From assembly GCF_009827535.1 (NCBI RefSeq), contig NZ_WTYN01000002.1, forward strand, positions 124,001 through 188,000: a stretch of DNA of 64,000 nt. Reading direction: 5' to 3'. The notes under the pieces were generated by a model, which ran no database searches, was not told where the DNA came from, and saw only the letters and a program-made list of their open reading frames with translations. Both the position numbers and the translations under genes were made by a program. This DNA comes from Qipengyuania oceanensis (GTDB lineage: Bacteria > Pseudomonadota > Alphaproteobacteria > Sphingomonadales > Sphingomonadaceae). Below, one piece after another: positions 44,802-53,757 of the stretch (position 1 is the stretch's first letter; each line of letters begins with the position of its first letter).

Positions 44802-47141
44802 ATGACACGCATTTCCAAACTGCTCGCCGGTGCGGCGGGCTTTGCCATCGCTGGCGGCATCGGTGCCGCTCCCGCCGTCGCCCAGGACAGCAGCGGCATC
44901 GAGGAAGACGGCACGCTCGGCACGATCATCGTGACGGCGCAGCGCCGCGAGGAAAACATCCAGGACGTGCCGATCTCGGTCACCGCCATCGGCGAGGACC
45001 AGCTGGTCGCTCTGAACAGCGGCGGCGCGGACATTCGCGCGCTGTCTGGCAAGGTGCCCAGCCTGCTGGTCGAAAGCTCGTTCGGGCGGACGTTCCCGCG
45101 CTTCTACATCCGCGGGCTCGGCAACACCGATTTCGACTTCAACGCCTCGCAGCCGGTAAGCCTGGTCTATGACGACGTCGTGCTGGAAAACCCGATCCTC
45201 AAGGGCTTCCCGGTATTCGACATGCAACAGGTCGAAGTACTGCGCGGGCCGCAGGGCACGCTGTTCGGCCGCAACACGCCTGCCGGCATCGTCAAGTTCG
45301 ATTCGGTCAAGCCGCAGGACGTCTCCGAAGGCTATGGCCGCATTTCCTATGGCCGGTTCAACAACATCAATGCCGAAGCGGCGGTGAACGTGCCGATGGG
45401 CGATCGCTTCGCCGTGCGCGTGTCGGGGCTTTACCAGCGTCAGGACGACTGGGTCGACAACGTGCTGCCTTCGGGCACCGAGGAAGACGCGCTCGGCGGG
45501 TACGAGGATCTCGCGTTCCGGCTGCAGGCACAAGGCCAGCTGACCGACGATCTGGAAGTGCTGGTCGCCGGCCAGTTCCGCTCGCTCGACGGTACGGCCC
45601 GCATCTTCCGCGCCAACAACTTCACCCGCGGGCAGGAAGGTCTGAACGAGAACTTCGATCGCGACCGGGTTTCGGTCGACGGCAAGAACGACCAGAGCCT
45701 CGATACCTCGAACCTGTCGGCAAAGGTGACGTGGGATCTGGGACCCGTGTCGCTGATCTCTGTGACCAGCTACTGGCACGGCACCTCGACCTCGGTCGGC
45801 GATGTCGACGGCGGCTTCGGCGCGAATTTCCTGCCTCCAGCACTTTACGGGCCGGGCGACATCCCCTTCACCGCAGAAACGCGCGACAGCGTACCGGGGC
45901 TCGACCAGTTCACCCAGGAAGTCCGCATCGCCAGCAACGGCGACGGGCCGCTGAGCTACCAGGCCGGCTTCTTCTACTTCGACGAAGACCTCGAAATCCT
46001 GTCGGAAAACTATTCGACGCTGGGCGATCCGCTCAATGCACCGGGCGGCGTCAACATCGTCGTCGCGCAGGAGCAGAACAGCAAGTCGTACGGCGTGTTC
46101 GGTTCGGTCACCTTCGACATCACCGACCAGCTCAGCCTGACCGGCGGCGTGCGCTACAACGACGACAAGCGCGACTTCGTCGTCGTGCGTAGCCAGGACA
46201 CGCAATTCCCGACATTCCTGCAGAACCCGCTCGGCACGGTGACCCGCGAGGTCAGCGACGACACGGTCACCTGGGATGCAAGCGCAGTTTACGAGGTAAA
46301 TCCCGACCTCAACCTCTACGCCCGTGTGGCGCGTGGCTATCGCGCGCCGAGCATCCAGGGCCGCATCCTGTTCCCGCCGGCGACGGCGACGCCGCTCGAA
46401 GACGGGGTGACGATCGCCGATTCGGAAACGATCACGTCCTACGAAGGCGGGCTCAAGTCGACGCTGCTCGGCGGGCGCGCTCGCTTCAACCTCGCCGGTT
46501 TCCTCTACAATCTCAACGATGCGCAGCTGACTGCGGTCGGCGGGGACGTGAATGCGAACCGGTTGGTCAATGCCGACAACGTGCGCGGTTATGGCTTCGA
46601 GATGGACGCGGAACTCGCCGCGACCGACAATCTGCTGCTGACGGCGGGTCTCAGCTACAACAACACCGAGATCCAGGACGAGGGCCTGACGACTGCCGCT
46701 TGCGGCGGGACGCGGGTCGACACCTTCCCGGACGTGTCGCTGTGCACCGTGCTCGATCCGATCGTGGTGCCGGCAGCGCCCTTCTCCGCGGCGGTCGTCA
46801 GCATCGACGGCAATTCGCTGCCGCAGGCGCCGAAGTGGATCGCCAACTGGACCGCGCGGTTCGGCGTGCCGATGGGGGCGGGTGAAATCTACGCCTTCAC
46901 CGACTGGTCGTATCGTTCGAAGATCAATTTCTTCCTCTACGAATCGGTCGAATTCCAGGACGATCACCTGCTCGAAGGCGGGCTGCGGGTCGGCTACCAG
47001 ACCGACAGCTTCGACGTGGCGGCGTTCGTGCGCAACATCACCGACGACGAGAGCGCGGTCAGCGGCATCGACTTCAACAACCTCACTGCGATGGTCAACG
47101 AACCGCGCATCTGGGGCGTGGAGGTCGGCTACCGCTGGTAG
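44802..47141 (+). CDS. TonB-dependent receptor
   Basis: Outer-membrane beta-barrel transporter of 779 aa. Signal peptide (cleavage near APAVAQ, residue 27); plug domain with GTIIVTAQRREENIQDVPISVTAI and VEVLRGPQGTLFGRNTPAGIVKF; C-terminal barrel ending in an aromatic residue (VEVGYRW). This is the sphingomonad type often used for plant aromatics, siderophores or other ligands, but the substrate cannot be inferred because no catabolic gene or regulator is adjacent. ATG 44802 begins the signal peptide. Confidence 0.94.
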   Translation: MTRISKLLAGAAGFAIAGGIGAAPAVAQDSSGIEEDGTLGTIIVTAQRREENIQDVPISVTAIGEDQLVALNSGGADIRALSGKVPSLLVESSFGRTFPRFYIRGLGNTDFDFNASQPVSLVYDDVVLENPILKGFPVFDMQQVEVLRGPQGTLFGRNTPAGIVKFDSVKPQDVSEGYGRISYGRFNNINAEAAVNVPMGDRFAVRVSGLYQRQDDWVDNVLPSGTEEDALGGYEDLAFRLQAQGQLTDDLEVLVAGQFRSLDGTARIFRANNFTRGQEGLNENFDRDRVSVDGKNDQSLDTSNLSAKVTWDLGPVSLISVTSYWHGTSTSVGDVDGGFGANFLPPALYGPGDIPFTAETRDSVPGLDQFTQEVRIASNGDGPLSYQAGFFYFDEDLEILSENYSTLGDPLNAPGGVNIVVAQEQNSKSYGVFGSVTFDITDQLSLTGGVRYNDDKRDFVVVRSQDTQFPTFLQNPLGTVTREVSDDTVTWDASAVYEVNPDLNLYARVARGYRAPSIQGRILFPPATATPLEDGVTIADSETITSYEGGLKSTLLGGRARFNLAGFLYNLNDAQLTAVGGDVNANRLVNADNVRGYGFEMDAELAATDNLLLTAGLSYNNTEIQDEGLTTAACGGTRVDTFPDVSLCTVLDPIVVPAAPFSAAVVSIDGNSLPQAPKWIANWTARFGVPMGAGEIYAFTDWSYRSKINFFLYESVEFQDDHLLEGGLRVGYQTDSFDVAAFVRNITDDESAVSGIDFNNLTAMVNEPRIWGVEVGYRW

Positions 47142-47165
47142 GACGCCAGGTGCGGGGCGGGGGCG

Positions 47166-48527
47166 TCAATTGTGATGTCCCCCGTCCACGTTCGCATCGG
47201 GCAGGTCGCGCGCGACCAGTCGCGGTATCAGCGCAAGCTGCAACGCCGCACGTGCCGCGAGGAAGACGACGAAACTCAGCCACAGGCCGTCGCTGCCCAT
47301 CGGCCATGTCGCCCTGAGCATCGCGGCATAGACCAGCGCCGCTCCGGCCATCGAGAGCAGCATTGCGCGGGTCCAGCTCGCACCGACGAAAACCCCGTCG
47401 AGGACGAAGCTCGCTACCCCGGCAAAGGGGATCAGGACCAGCCACAGCTTGAGGTCCTGCGCTGTGCGCGCGACTTCGGGCGTGGCGGCGAAACTTGCCA
47501 GTAGCGGGTCCGCGAACAGTTCGAAGCCGAGCGCGGCGATGGCTGCGCCCATAAGGCCGCGTTTCAGGATCGCGCCGGTATAGGCGAGGAAGCCGTCGCG
47601 GTCCTTTGCGCCATAACGTTCCCCGTGGATGACCTGCGCTGCGTTCTCGAACCCGTCGAGGAACAGCGCTGACAGCACGAACATCTGGTACATGATCCCG
47701 TTCGCCGCGAGCACCACCGCGCCGCGCTCGGCGGAAATGCGGGTGAGGGCGGCGAGCGCCAGCATCAGTACCACCGTACGCAGGAATAGGTCGCGATTGA
47801 CGCTGAGGAAGGGCAGCAGCTTGTCGCGCGCCAGCACTCCGCCGCCGCGGATCGCATCGGCGATATGGCCTCGCGTCGGACCTCCCGCGACAAGCGCGAT
47901 CAGCACGGCGAGCTTGGCGTATTCCGCGACGAAGCTGGACCAACCGATGCCCGCGATGCCGCTGCCGACGCCGAGCACCAGCCAGAGGCCCAGCCCGACA
48001 TTGAGCAGGTTGTAGGCCACTTCGACGATCAGAACGGTCGTCATGCGGCGCTGCCCGACGAGATAGCCGACCAGTGCGAGATTGAACATGACGCCCGGCG
48101 CGGTCCAGTAGCGGATACCGGCGTACATGCTTGCCGCCTCGAGCACGTCGGCTTGCGCTCCCAGCGCATCGAGCAGCAGGGGCAGCAATAAGGGCCGCAG
48201 CGCAAGCAGGCCGAAACCGATGATCGCGGCGATCGTCAGGCCGCGCAACAGGGTTGCGACCTGCTCCGCCGCACCGTCGCGCGCGCCGGCCTGTGCGACC
48301 AGACCGGTGGTGCCGGTCTTGAGGAAGTTCATCACCGTGAACAGGATTGCGAAGATGCGCGCGCCGACATCGACCGCGCCCTGGGTCGGCGCATCGTCGA
48401 GTTGTCCGACGATCCACATGTCGCCTACGCCGATCAGTGCGGTCGCGACATTCGTCACCATGGCGGGCAGGGCGATCGCCCATATCAGCCTGGGATCGAT
48501 GGATGTTTCGCGGACGCGGTAGAACAT
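47166..48527 (-). CDS. MATE family efflux transporter (DinF-like)
   Basis: Twelve-helix cation-coupled exporter of 453 aa. [33 protein letters not shown] near the start and the repeated second half fit the MATE fold (DinF/NorM group), with FMN-like glycine-rich helices and [12 protein letters not shown]. Substrates unknown (drugs or organic cations in relatives). It is downstream of two tRNA genes on the same strand. Confidence 0.92.
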   Translation of the reverse strand: MFYRVRETSIDPRLIWAIALPAMVTNVATALIGVGDMWIVGQLDDAPTQGAVDVGARIFAILFTVMNFLKTGTTGLVAQAGARDGAAEQVATLLRGLTIAAIIGFGLLALRPLLLPLLLDALGAQADVLEAASMYAGIRYWTAPGVMFNLALVGYLVGQRRMTTVLIVEVAYNLLNVGLGLWLVLGVGSGIAGIGWSSFVAEYAKLAVLIALVAGGPTRGHIADAIRGGGVLARDKLLPFLSVNRDLFLRTVVLMLALAALTRISAERGAVVLAANGIMYQMFVLSALFLDGFENAAQVIHGERYGAKDRDGFLAYTGAILKRGLMGAAIAALGFELFADPLLASFAATPEVARTAQDLKLWLVLIPFAGVASFVLDGVFVGASWTRAMLLSMAGAALVYAAMLRATWPMGSDGLWLSFVVFLAARAALQLALIPRLVARDLPDANVDGGHHN

Positions 48528-48554
48528 TTCCCGTTCAGTCTCCGCTGCGAAGGT

Positions 48555-48631
<77 letters not shown>

Positions 48632-48660
48632 ACCGATCCTCGCCGCCTGCAGCCGTCCGG

Positions 48661-48737
48661 TGGTGGGCCCGGCAGGACTCGAACCCGCGACCTAGCCGTT
48701 ATGAGCGGCCAGCTCTAACCAACTGAGCTACAGGCCC
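48661..48737 (-). tRNA. tRNA with CAT anticodon (probably Ile2, else elongator Met)
   Basis: Minus strand: acceptor GGGCCTG / CGGGCCC, D arm AGCTCAGTTGGTTAGAGCT, anticodon loop CTCATAA, T loop GTTCGAGTC, encoded CCA (77 nt). The C4-G69 and C5-G68 acceptor pairs resemble the features by which TilS recognises tRNA-Ile2, whose C34 becomes lysidine; an elongator tRNA-Met is the alternative. It is not the initiator: G1-C72 is paired. Confidence 0.9.
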
Positions 48738-48816
48738 GTACCCGATCCGGATGACGGTGTGTCGGCGGGGCATCCGCTAGCGGCAAGCGCGGCCATAGGC
48801 AAGCGGACTTGCTGTG

Positions 48817-50559
48817 TTATCTGCCTGCCGCGAAGCGTCGTTCGGATGGCTCTTCGGCCTCGGCAGCGGGATTGCCGGATGCGATCGGCAGCGTCAGCAC
48901 GAGGTGATCCTTGATCCGGGCAAGGTTGCCGCCGGCCGAGCGCGCTTCCGCGCGGGCGAGGCGAAGGGTGAAGCCCGCTCCGAAAATGCCCGAACTCACC
49001 GCGTTTCCGGTCGCGTGAAATTCGGTAGAGAAGATGTCGCCGACGCCCGTCAGGCTCGCCGGCAATTCGCAGGCGAGAACGACCTCATCGCGGTCGCAGA
49101 CGAGTTCGATCCCGAGCCGCTCGCCTCCGCGCACCAGACCCGCGAGCGTCGCCATCATCCGCCAGACCAGCTGTTCGCTGTCGGCTTCAGCAATCGCCAC
49201 GGGGCAGGGCAGGTCGGACAGGCGCGCCTCGAACCCGGCGACCCGGGCCTTGAGCACCCCCTGCAGTTGGTCGAGCAAGCGCCGGACGACCTCGCCCAAA
49301 GCACATTCGCCGGTATCGAGAGCAATCTGGCCGGCCTCGAGCCGGGCCAGCCGGTCGAGCTCGTCGAAGCCCGCCAGCATGCGCGCGCTGTCACCGGCGA
49401 TGGCCGCGGCGAGCGCGCGGTATTCATGCGGCGTCATGCCGAACAGCTGTTGCTGGATGACTTCGGCAAAGCCCTGGATCGCGTTTACCGGCGTGCGCAA
49501 TTCGTGGAGCAGCTGACGAATCCGGTCGGCCTCGCGCTGGTGATGCGACGTCGTCTCGGGAAGGGCGCTGGCGGCAGGGCGGCGCAGCTTGCCCGCGTAG
49601 CCGGTGAAGCGACCGGACGGGCGCGAGAACCGAGGCACGGCGTCGAGCACCCATTCGCCCGCGACCGCTTCGGCACCGGGCAAGTCGACCATGCTGCTGC
49701 GGATCGGCTGGCGATTGCCGAAGGCGGCGTCGATCGCCGGATCGAGCCCGGTCAGGTCGAGCCCGACGACCATCGGCGCGACGCGTGGCTCTGCCCACTC
49801 GACGCGGCCGGTTCCGTCCGTCGAAAAGGCGAAATTAAGCAATGGCGCGCGCGGGGCAGCGCGTTTCTCTTCGCCGAGCGGTAGCCGCGGATCGCCATCG
49901 ACCGCAGGAGCCGAACGCGATCGCTGGAATGCCTCGATCCGCGCAACGAGGGCGCCGATCTCGCCGACGTTGGGCAGGGCAGATGGGGCGGGTTCGTCGC
50001 TTTCGCCATCGTCTTCGACCGTCAGTTCGAAGGCGTCGTCCTCATCTTCATCGCTTGCAGCATCCGGCACTTCGTCCTGGTGGGGCAGTTCGATGATGTC
50101 CGGTGCAGATTGGATCTCCGGCATTGGCAGCCCGCGATCGCTGACGCCCAGCCGGTCGAGCACGCGCTCCGCCTGTGGCGGCAGGTCCTTGCGCAAACGC
50201 AAGAAGCCGCGCGCGCGGATCGGCAATGTCGGTATCAAGGCCGCCCAGTCCGATTCGTCGAGGTCGGCGCGAGCCAGCGCGGCAGCGGCGACATCGGGCT
50301 CGTCCTCGGCGAGGTGTGCGGCAAGCTCCGGATTGCGAAAGCGCCATCCGCGCTCGGCGATCATTGCTGCCCGTTCGCGGCTCGGGATCATCTCGCCCAG
50401 CGCGCCGAGCCGTAGCCAGGCAGCGGCGCGCAAGCTCTCGTCGCGTCCCTCCCGATGCGCACCCAGCAAATCGAGCAATTGCCGGAACTGCGTGCGCGCA
50501 GCCGCTTCGCCCGCGGCGCGGTGGCGCAGCACTGTGGCAAGGCGGTCGTCGAAATGCAT
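48817..50559 (-). CDS. atypical sensor histidine kinase
   Basis: A 580-residue protein without membrane segments. The N-terminal 125 residues are helical, followed by an acidic disordered linker (about 160-195) and a middle PAS-like region. A good HisKA helix is present (LLHELRTPVNAIQGFAE, H352). The ATP-binding half is degenerate: where an N-box with Asn is expected the sequence is LVWRMMATLAGLVRGGERL, and no D-x-G-x-G is seen, though SGIFGAGFTLRLARAEARSAGG resembles the G2 region. It may be a pseudokinase or act as a phosphatase or phosphotransfer scaffold. Divergent from the Lrp-type gene. Confidence 0.75.
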   Translation of the reverse strand: MHFDDRLATVLRHRAAGEAAARTQFRQLLDLLGAHREGRDESLRAAAWLRLGALGEMIPSRERAAMIAERGWRFRNPELAAHLAEDEPDVAAAALARADLDESDWAALIPTLPIRARGFLRLRKDLPPQAERVLDRLGVSDRGLPMPEIQSAPDIIELPHQDEVPDAASDEDEDDAFELTVEDDGESDEPAPSALPNVGEIGALVARIEAFQRSRSAPAVDGDPRLPLGEEKRAAPRAPLLNFAFSTDGTGRVEWAEPRVAPMVVGLDLTGLDPAIDAAFGNRQPIRSSMVDLPGAEAVAGEWVLDAVPRFSRPSGRFTGYAGKLRRPAASALPETTSHHQREADRIRQLLHELRTPVNAIQGFAEVIQQQLFGMTPHEYRALAAAIAGDSARMLAGFDELDRLARLEAGQIALDTGECALGEVVRRLLDQLQGVLKARVAGFEARLSDLPCPVAIAEADSEQLVWRMMATLAGLVRGGERLGIELVCDRDEVVLACELPASLTGVGDIFSTEFHATGNAVSSGIFGAGFTLRLARAEARSAGGNLARIKDHLVLTLPIASGNPAAEAEEPSERRFAAGR

Positions 50560-50684
50560 CGGGTCTCCGGCGTGGCGAAACTGCTCGTGCGAAAGACATA
50601 CTTCCGCACCGACGCAGTATCACCTCCACATGGGGTTGCACGGCCGAGTTATCCACGCGTTGCAAAGCGGGACAATTGCGGTCG

Positions 50685-50710
50685 GCAATAATTTTGTTTT
50701 AGATAATTGC
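50685..50710. promoter_or_regulatory. AT-rich imperfect palindrome before the Lrp-type gene
   Basis: GCAATAAT, 10 bases of mostly T, ATAATTGC: 8-bp arms with one mismatch, about 92 bases before the Lrp/AsnC start in an AT-rich patch of a GC-rich genome. The position suits autoregulation by Lrp/AsnC proteins, which bind A/T-rich dyads. Confidence 0.4.
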
Positions 50711-50802
50711 GCGCACAATCGCGTTTCGTTGCTCTTTCCAGCATCAGAAGGCGCACGGCGCGCAACGCCTTGCCAGCCGCAGGGCCGTGAATGGGGGCGA
50801 GA

Positions 50803-51267
50803 ATGGCCAGTCTGGATAGTATCGATCGTCGGCTGCTTGCAGAATTGCAGGCCGAAGGGCGCGTAACCAATGTCGAACTGGCGCAACGTGTCGGGCTGAC
50901 CGCGCCGCCTTGCCTGCGCCGGGTCCGCGCGCTCGAGGAAGAGGGCGTGATCCAAGGTTACCACGCCGAACTCGACGCCTCGAAACTGGGATTCGCGATC
51001 ACCGTGTTCGCGATGGTCAGTCTGAAGAGCCAGGCGGAAAGCGCGCTGCGCGAGTTCGAGGATCACATGAAGCAACTGCCCGAGGTCCGGGAATGCCACA
51101 TGCTAAACGGCGAAATCGACTTCATCCTCAAGATCGTCAGCCGTGACTTGCAGAGCTTCCAGGAGTTTCTCACCAGCAAGCTGACGCCGGCGCCCAATGT
51201 CGACAGCGTCAAGACTTCGCTCACGATCCGCACGGCTAAGCACGAACCCGGCGTTCCGCTGGAATAA
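50803..51267 (+). CDS. Lrp/AsnC family transcriptional regulator
   Basis: Feast/famine-type regulator of 154 aa: winged helix (about 1-55, SLDSIDRRLLAELQAEGRVTNVELAQRVGLTAPPCLRRVRALEEEGVI) and the RAM ligand-binding domain (LGFAITVFAMVSL to NVDSVKTSLTIRT). The ATG at 50803 follows GGGGGCGAGA; ATG 50791 would add 4 residues. It probably binds an amino acid and acts as octamer or dimer; targets are not known. Confidence 0.93.
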   Translation: MASLDSIDRRLLAELQAEGRVTNVELAQRVGLTAPPCLRRVRALEEEGVIQGYHAELDASKLGFAITVFAMVSLKSQAESALREFEDHMKQLPEVRECHMLNGEIDFILKIVSRDLQSFQEFLTSKLTPAPNVDSVKTSLTIRTAKHEPGVPLE

Positions 51268-51303
51268 GGCCCGACCGCGCAATTCGCGCTGGGTCAGCCT
51301 CGC

Positions 51304-52653
51304 TCAGTCTTCGCGTTCTTCGAGCCAGTCCTCGAGCCACTTGATCGAATAGTCGCCGCTCAGCACATCGTCCTGCTGGAGCAGTTCCCGGTGCAGCGGG
51401 ATGTTCGTCTTCACGCCTTCGACGACCATTTCCTCGAGGGCGCGGCGCAGCCGCATGATGCAGCGTTCGCGCGTGCGCCCATAGACGATCAGCTTGGCGA
51501 CCATGCTGTCGTAGTAGGGCGGGATGCGATACCCGGCGTAGAGCCCGCTATCGACCCGCACATGCATGCCACCAGCCGGGTGGTAGGAGGTGACGAGGCC
51601 GGGCGAAGGAGCGAAGGTGAACGGGTCTTCCGCATTGATGCGGCATTCGATCGCGTGGCCCTTGAACTCGATATCCTTCTGCTCGCACGACAGCGATTTG
51701 CCATCTGCGATGCGGATCTGTTCGCGCACCAGGTCCACGCCGGTAATCGCCTCGGTCACGGGGTGCTCGACCTGCAGGCGGGTATTCATCTCGATGAAAT
51801 AGAACTCGCCATCTTCCCACAGGAACTCGATCGTGCCGGCGCCGCGATACTGCATGTCGCGCATCGCCTGCGCGCAGACCTCGCCCATACGCGTGCGATC
51901 CTCGTCCGAGATCACGGGCGAGGGCGCTTCCTCGAGCACCTTCTGGTGCCGGCGCTGGAGCGAACAGTCGCGCTCGCCGAGATGGATCGCTCCGCCGCGG
52001 CCGTCGCCGAACACCTGGAATTCGATGTGGCGCGGATTGCCGAGATACTTCTCGATGTAGACAGTGGCGTCGCCGAAGGCTGCCTTCGCCTCGCTCCCTG
52101 CCTGTTTCATCAGGGTTTCGAGCTGGTCTTCGGCCTCGCACACCTTCATGCCGCGACCGCCGCCGCCCGAAGCGGCCTTGATGATGACCGGGTAGCCGAT
52201 CTCGGCAGCGATCTGGCGCGCTTCGTCGTAGTCGGACACCGCGCCCGCCGAGCCGGGGACCAGCGGCAGGCCGAGTTCGCCGGCGGTCTTCTTGGCCTGG
52301 ACCTTGTCGCCCATTGTCCGGATATGCTCCGGCTTGGGTCCGATCCAGGCGATGTCGTGCGCCTCGACGATTTCGGCAAACCGGGCGTTCTCCGACAGGA
52401 AGCCGTAACCGGGATGGATCGCATCGGCATGGGCGACTTCCGCCGCCGAAATGATCGCCGCGATGTTGAGGTAGCTGTCGGTCGCGCTGGGCGGTCCGAT
52501 GCAGACCGCGTGGTCGGCCAGCCGGACGTGCATCGCGTCGGCATCTGCGGTCGAATGGACGGCAACGGTCTCGATGCCCATTTCGTGCGCGGCGCGATGG
52601 ATGCGAAGCGCGATTTCGCCGCGATTGGCGATCAATATCCGGCTGATGCCCAT
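51304..52653 (-). CDS. accC: acetyl-CoA carboxylase biotin carboxylase subunit
   Basis: Carboxylates the biotin of AccB with ATP and bicarbonate, the first half of malonyl-CoA synthesis (449 aa). ATP-grasp marks: GGGGRGMKV, EKYLGNPRHIEFQVFGD, GERDCSLQRRHQKVLEE, EMNTRLQVEHPVTE. The start ISRILIANRGEIALRIHRAAHEMGI is classic. It lies 7 bases after accB. Confidence 0.97.
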   Translation of the reverse strand: MGISRILIANRGEIALRIHRAAHEMGIETVAVHSTADADAMHVRLADHAVCIGPPSATDSYLNIAAIISAAEVAHADAIHPGYGFLSENARFAEIVEAHDIAWIGPKPEHIRTMGDKVQAKKTAGELGLPLVPGSAGAVSDYDEARQIAAEIGYPVIIKAASGGGGRGMKVCEAEDQLETLMKQAGSEAKAAFGDATVYIEKYLGNPRHIEFQVFGDGRGGAIHLGERDCSLQRRHQKVLEEAPSPVISDEDRTRMGEVCAQAMRDMQYRGAGTIEFLWEDGEFYFIEMNTRLQVEHPVTEAITGVDLVREQIRIADGKSLSCEQKDIEFKGHAIECRINAEDPFTFAPSPGLVTSYHPAGGMHVRVDSGLYAGYRIPPYYDSMVAKLIVYGRTRERCIMRLRRALEEMVVEGVKTNIPLHRELLQQDDVLSGDYSIKWLEDWLEERED

Positions 52654-52660
52654 CGTTCGA

Positions 52661-53149
52661 TTACCCGATGACGACCAGCGGCTGGTCGAATTCCACCGGT
52701 TGCGCGTTTTCCACGAGGATCGCCGTGACCTTCCCGTCCTTCGCAGCGTGGATCGGGTTCATGACCTTCATCGCCTCGATGATGAGGACGGTATCGCCCT
52801 TCTTGACCGTGTCGCCGACCGAAACGAAGTCGGCCGCGCCGGGTTCGGGGGCGAGATAAACCGTGCCGACCATCGGCGATTTCTGGGCATCGGCATGGCT
52901 TGCCGCGGCATCCGCACTCGCATTGTCGGCCACCGGAGCTGCAGCCGCCGCCGCAGGGGCCGCCATGATCGGAGCAGGCGCTGCCATAGCGACCCCGCCA
53001 CCGCGCGACACGCGGATCTTGCGATCGCCGTCTTCAACCTCGATTTCGGTGAGACCGGATTCCGCCAGCATGTCAGCCAGCTCGCGAACCAGGTTCGTAT
53101 CGACATTCATGCCGGACGTACGCGACGCCTGGCTCTTGCTATCGGCCAT
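52661..53149 (-). CDS. accB: acetyl-CoA carboxylase biotin carboxyl carrier protein
   Basis: Carries biotin between AccC and the carboxyltransferase (162 aa). The biotin is attached to K128 in EAMKVMN, in the usual biotinyl fold starting [14 protein letters not shown]; the preceding alanine/proline-rich linker (residues 55-88) is the flexible arm. The start ATG at 53149 lies 70 bases downstream of aroQ on the same strand. Confidence 0.96.
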   Translation of the reverse strand: MADSKSQASRTSGMNVDTNLVRELADMLAESGLTEIEVEDGDRKIRVSRGGGVAMAAPAPIMAAPAAAAAAPVADNASADAAASHADAQKSPMVGTVYLAPEPGAADFVSVGDTVKKGDTVLIIEAMKVMNPIHAAKDGKVTAILVENAQPVEFDQPLVVIG

Positions 53150-53219
53150 AATGGCTCCATCGCTGATTTCGTGCGGGGCTGCCTATTCACGCGAATTGTG
53201 GCTGGCAAGGGGCGAAGGG

Positions 53220-53678
53220 TCACAATTCACCGTTCGCGACTGCATCCAGTGCGATGAGATAGCTGTCCGCGCCGTGTCCTTGGACGGTCATTGCGGCCGC
53301 CATGCCTACGTACGACAAGTGGCGGAATTCCTCCCGCGTGGACGGATCGGACAGGTGCACCTCGACCACCGGCACCGTGATGGCCTTGATCGCATCGAGC
53401 AGCGCGATCGAGGTGTGCGTATAGGCTGCAGCGTTGAGCAGGACGGCCTTCGCGCCCAGCGCCTGTGCTTCGTGCAGCCAGTCGACCAGCTCGCCTTCGT
53501 GGTTTGTCTGGCGGAACTCGGTTCGCAGGCCGTGGCCGGCAGCATTGTCCTCGACCATCGCGGCGATATCGTCGAGCGTCCGATGGCCGTAGATCTCCGG
53601 CTCGCGCATGCCGAGCAAGTTCAGATTGGGCCCGTTTAGAACATAGACGAGGTCGGCGGCGGTGTCGGATGCGCTCAT
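53220..53678 (-). CDS. aroQ: 3-dehydroquinate dehydratase, type II
   Basis: Shikimate-pathway enzyme that removes water from 3-dehydroquinate (152 aa dodecamer subunit). NGPNLNLLGMREPEIYG holds the arginine lid and catalytic tyrosine, NAAAYTHTSIALLDAI the substrate loop, EVHLSDPSTREEFRH the later conserved histidine. Order aroQ-accB-accC is common in alphaproteobacteria and the three probably form one transcript. Confidence 0.96.
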   Translation of the reverse strand: MSASDTAADLVYVLNGPNLNLLGMREPEIYGHRTLDDIAAMVEDNAAGHGLRTEFRQTNHEGELVDWLHEAQALGAKAVLLNAAAYTHTSIALLDAIKAITVPVVEVHLSDPSTREEFRHLSYVGMAAAMTVQGHGADSYLIALDAVANGEL

Positions 53679-53757
53679 GCGTGCAGCCTCTAGCTTGCTG
53701 CGGATTTGCGATCCAGCCCGTCTTGCAGCGCCAGTTTCGCGCGCCTAACCAGCGGAC

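Noticed and set aside
44751-46967. Minus-strand open frame of 738 codons
   Set aside because: Antisense to the TonB receptor; no family features.
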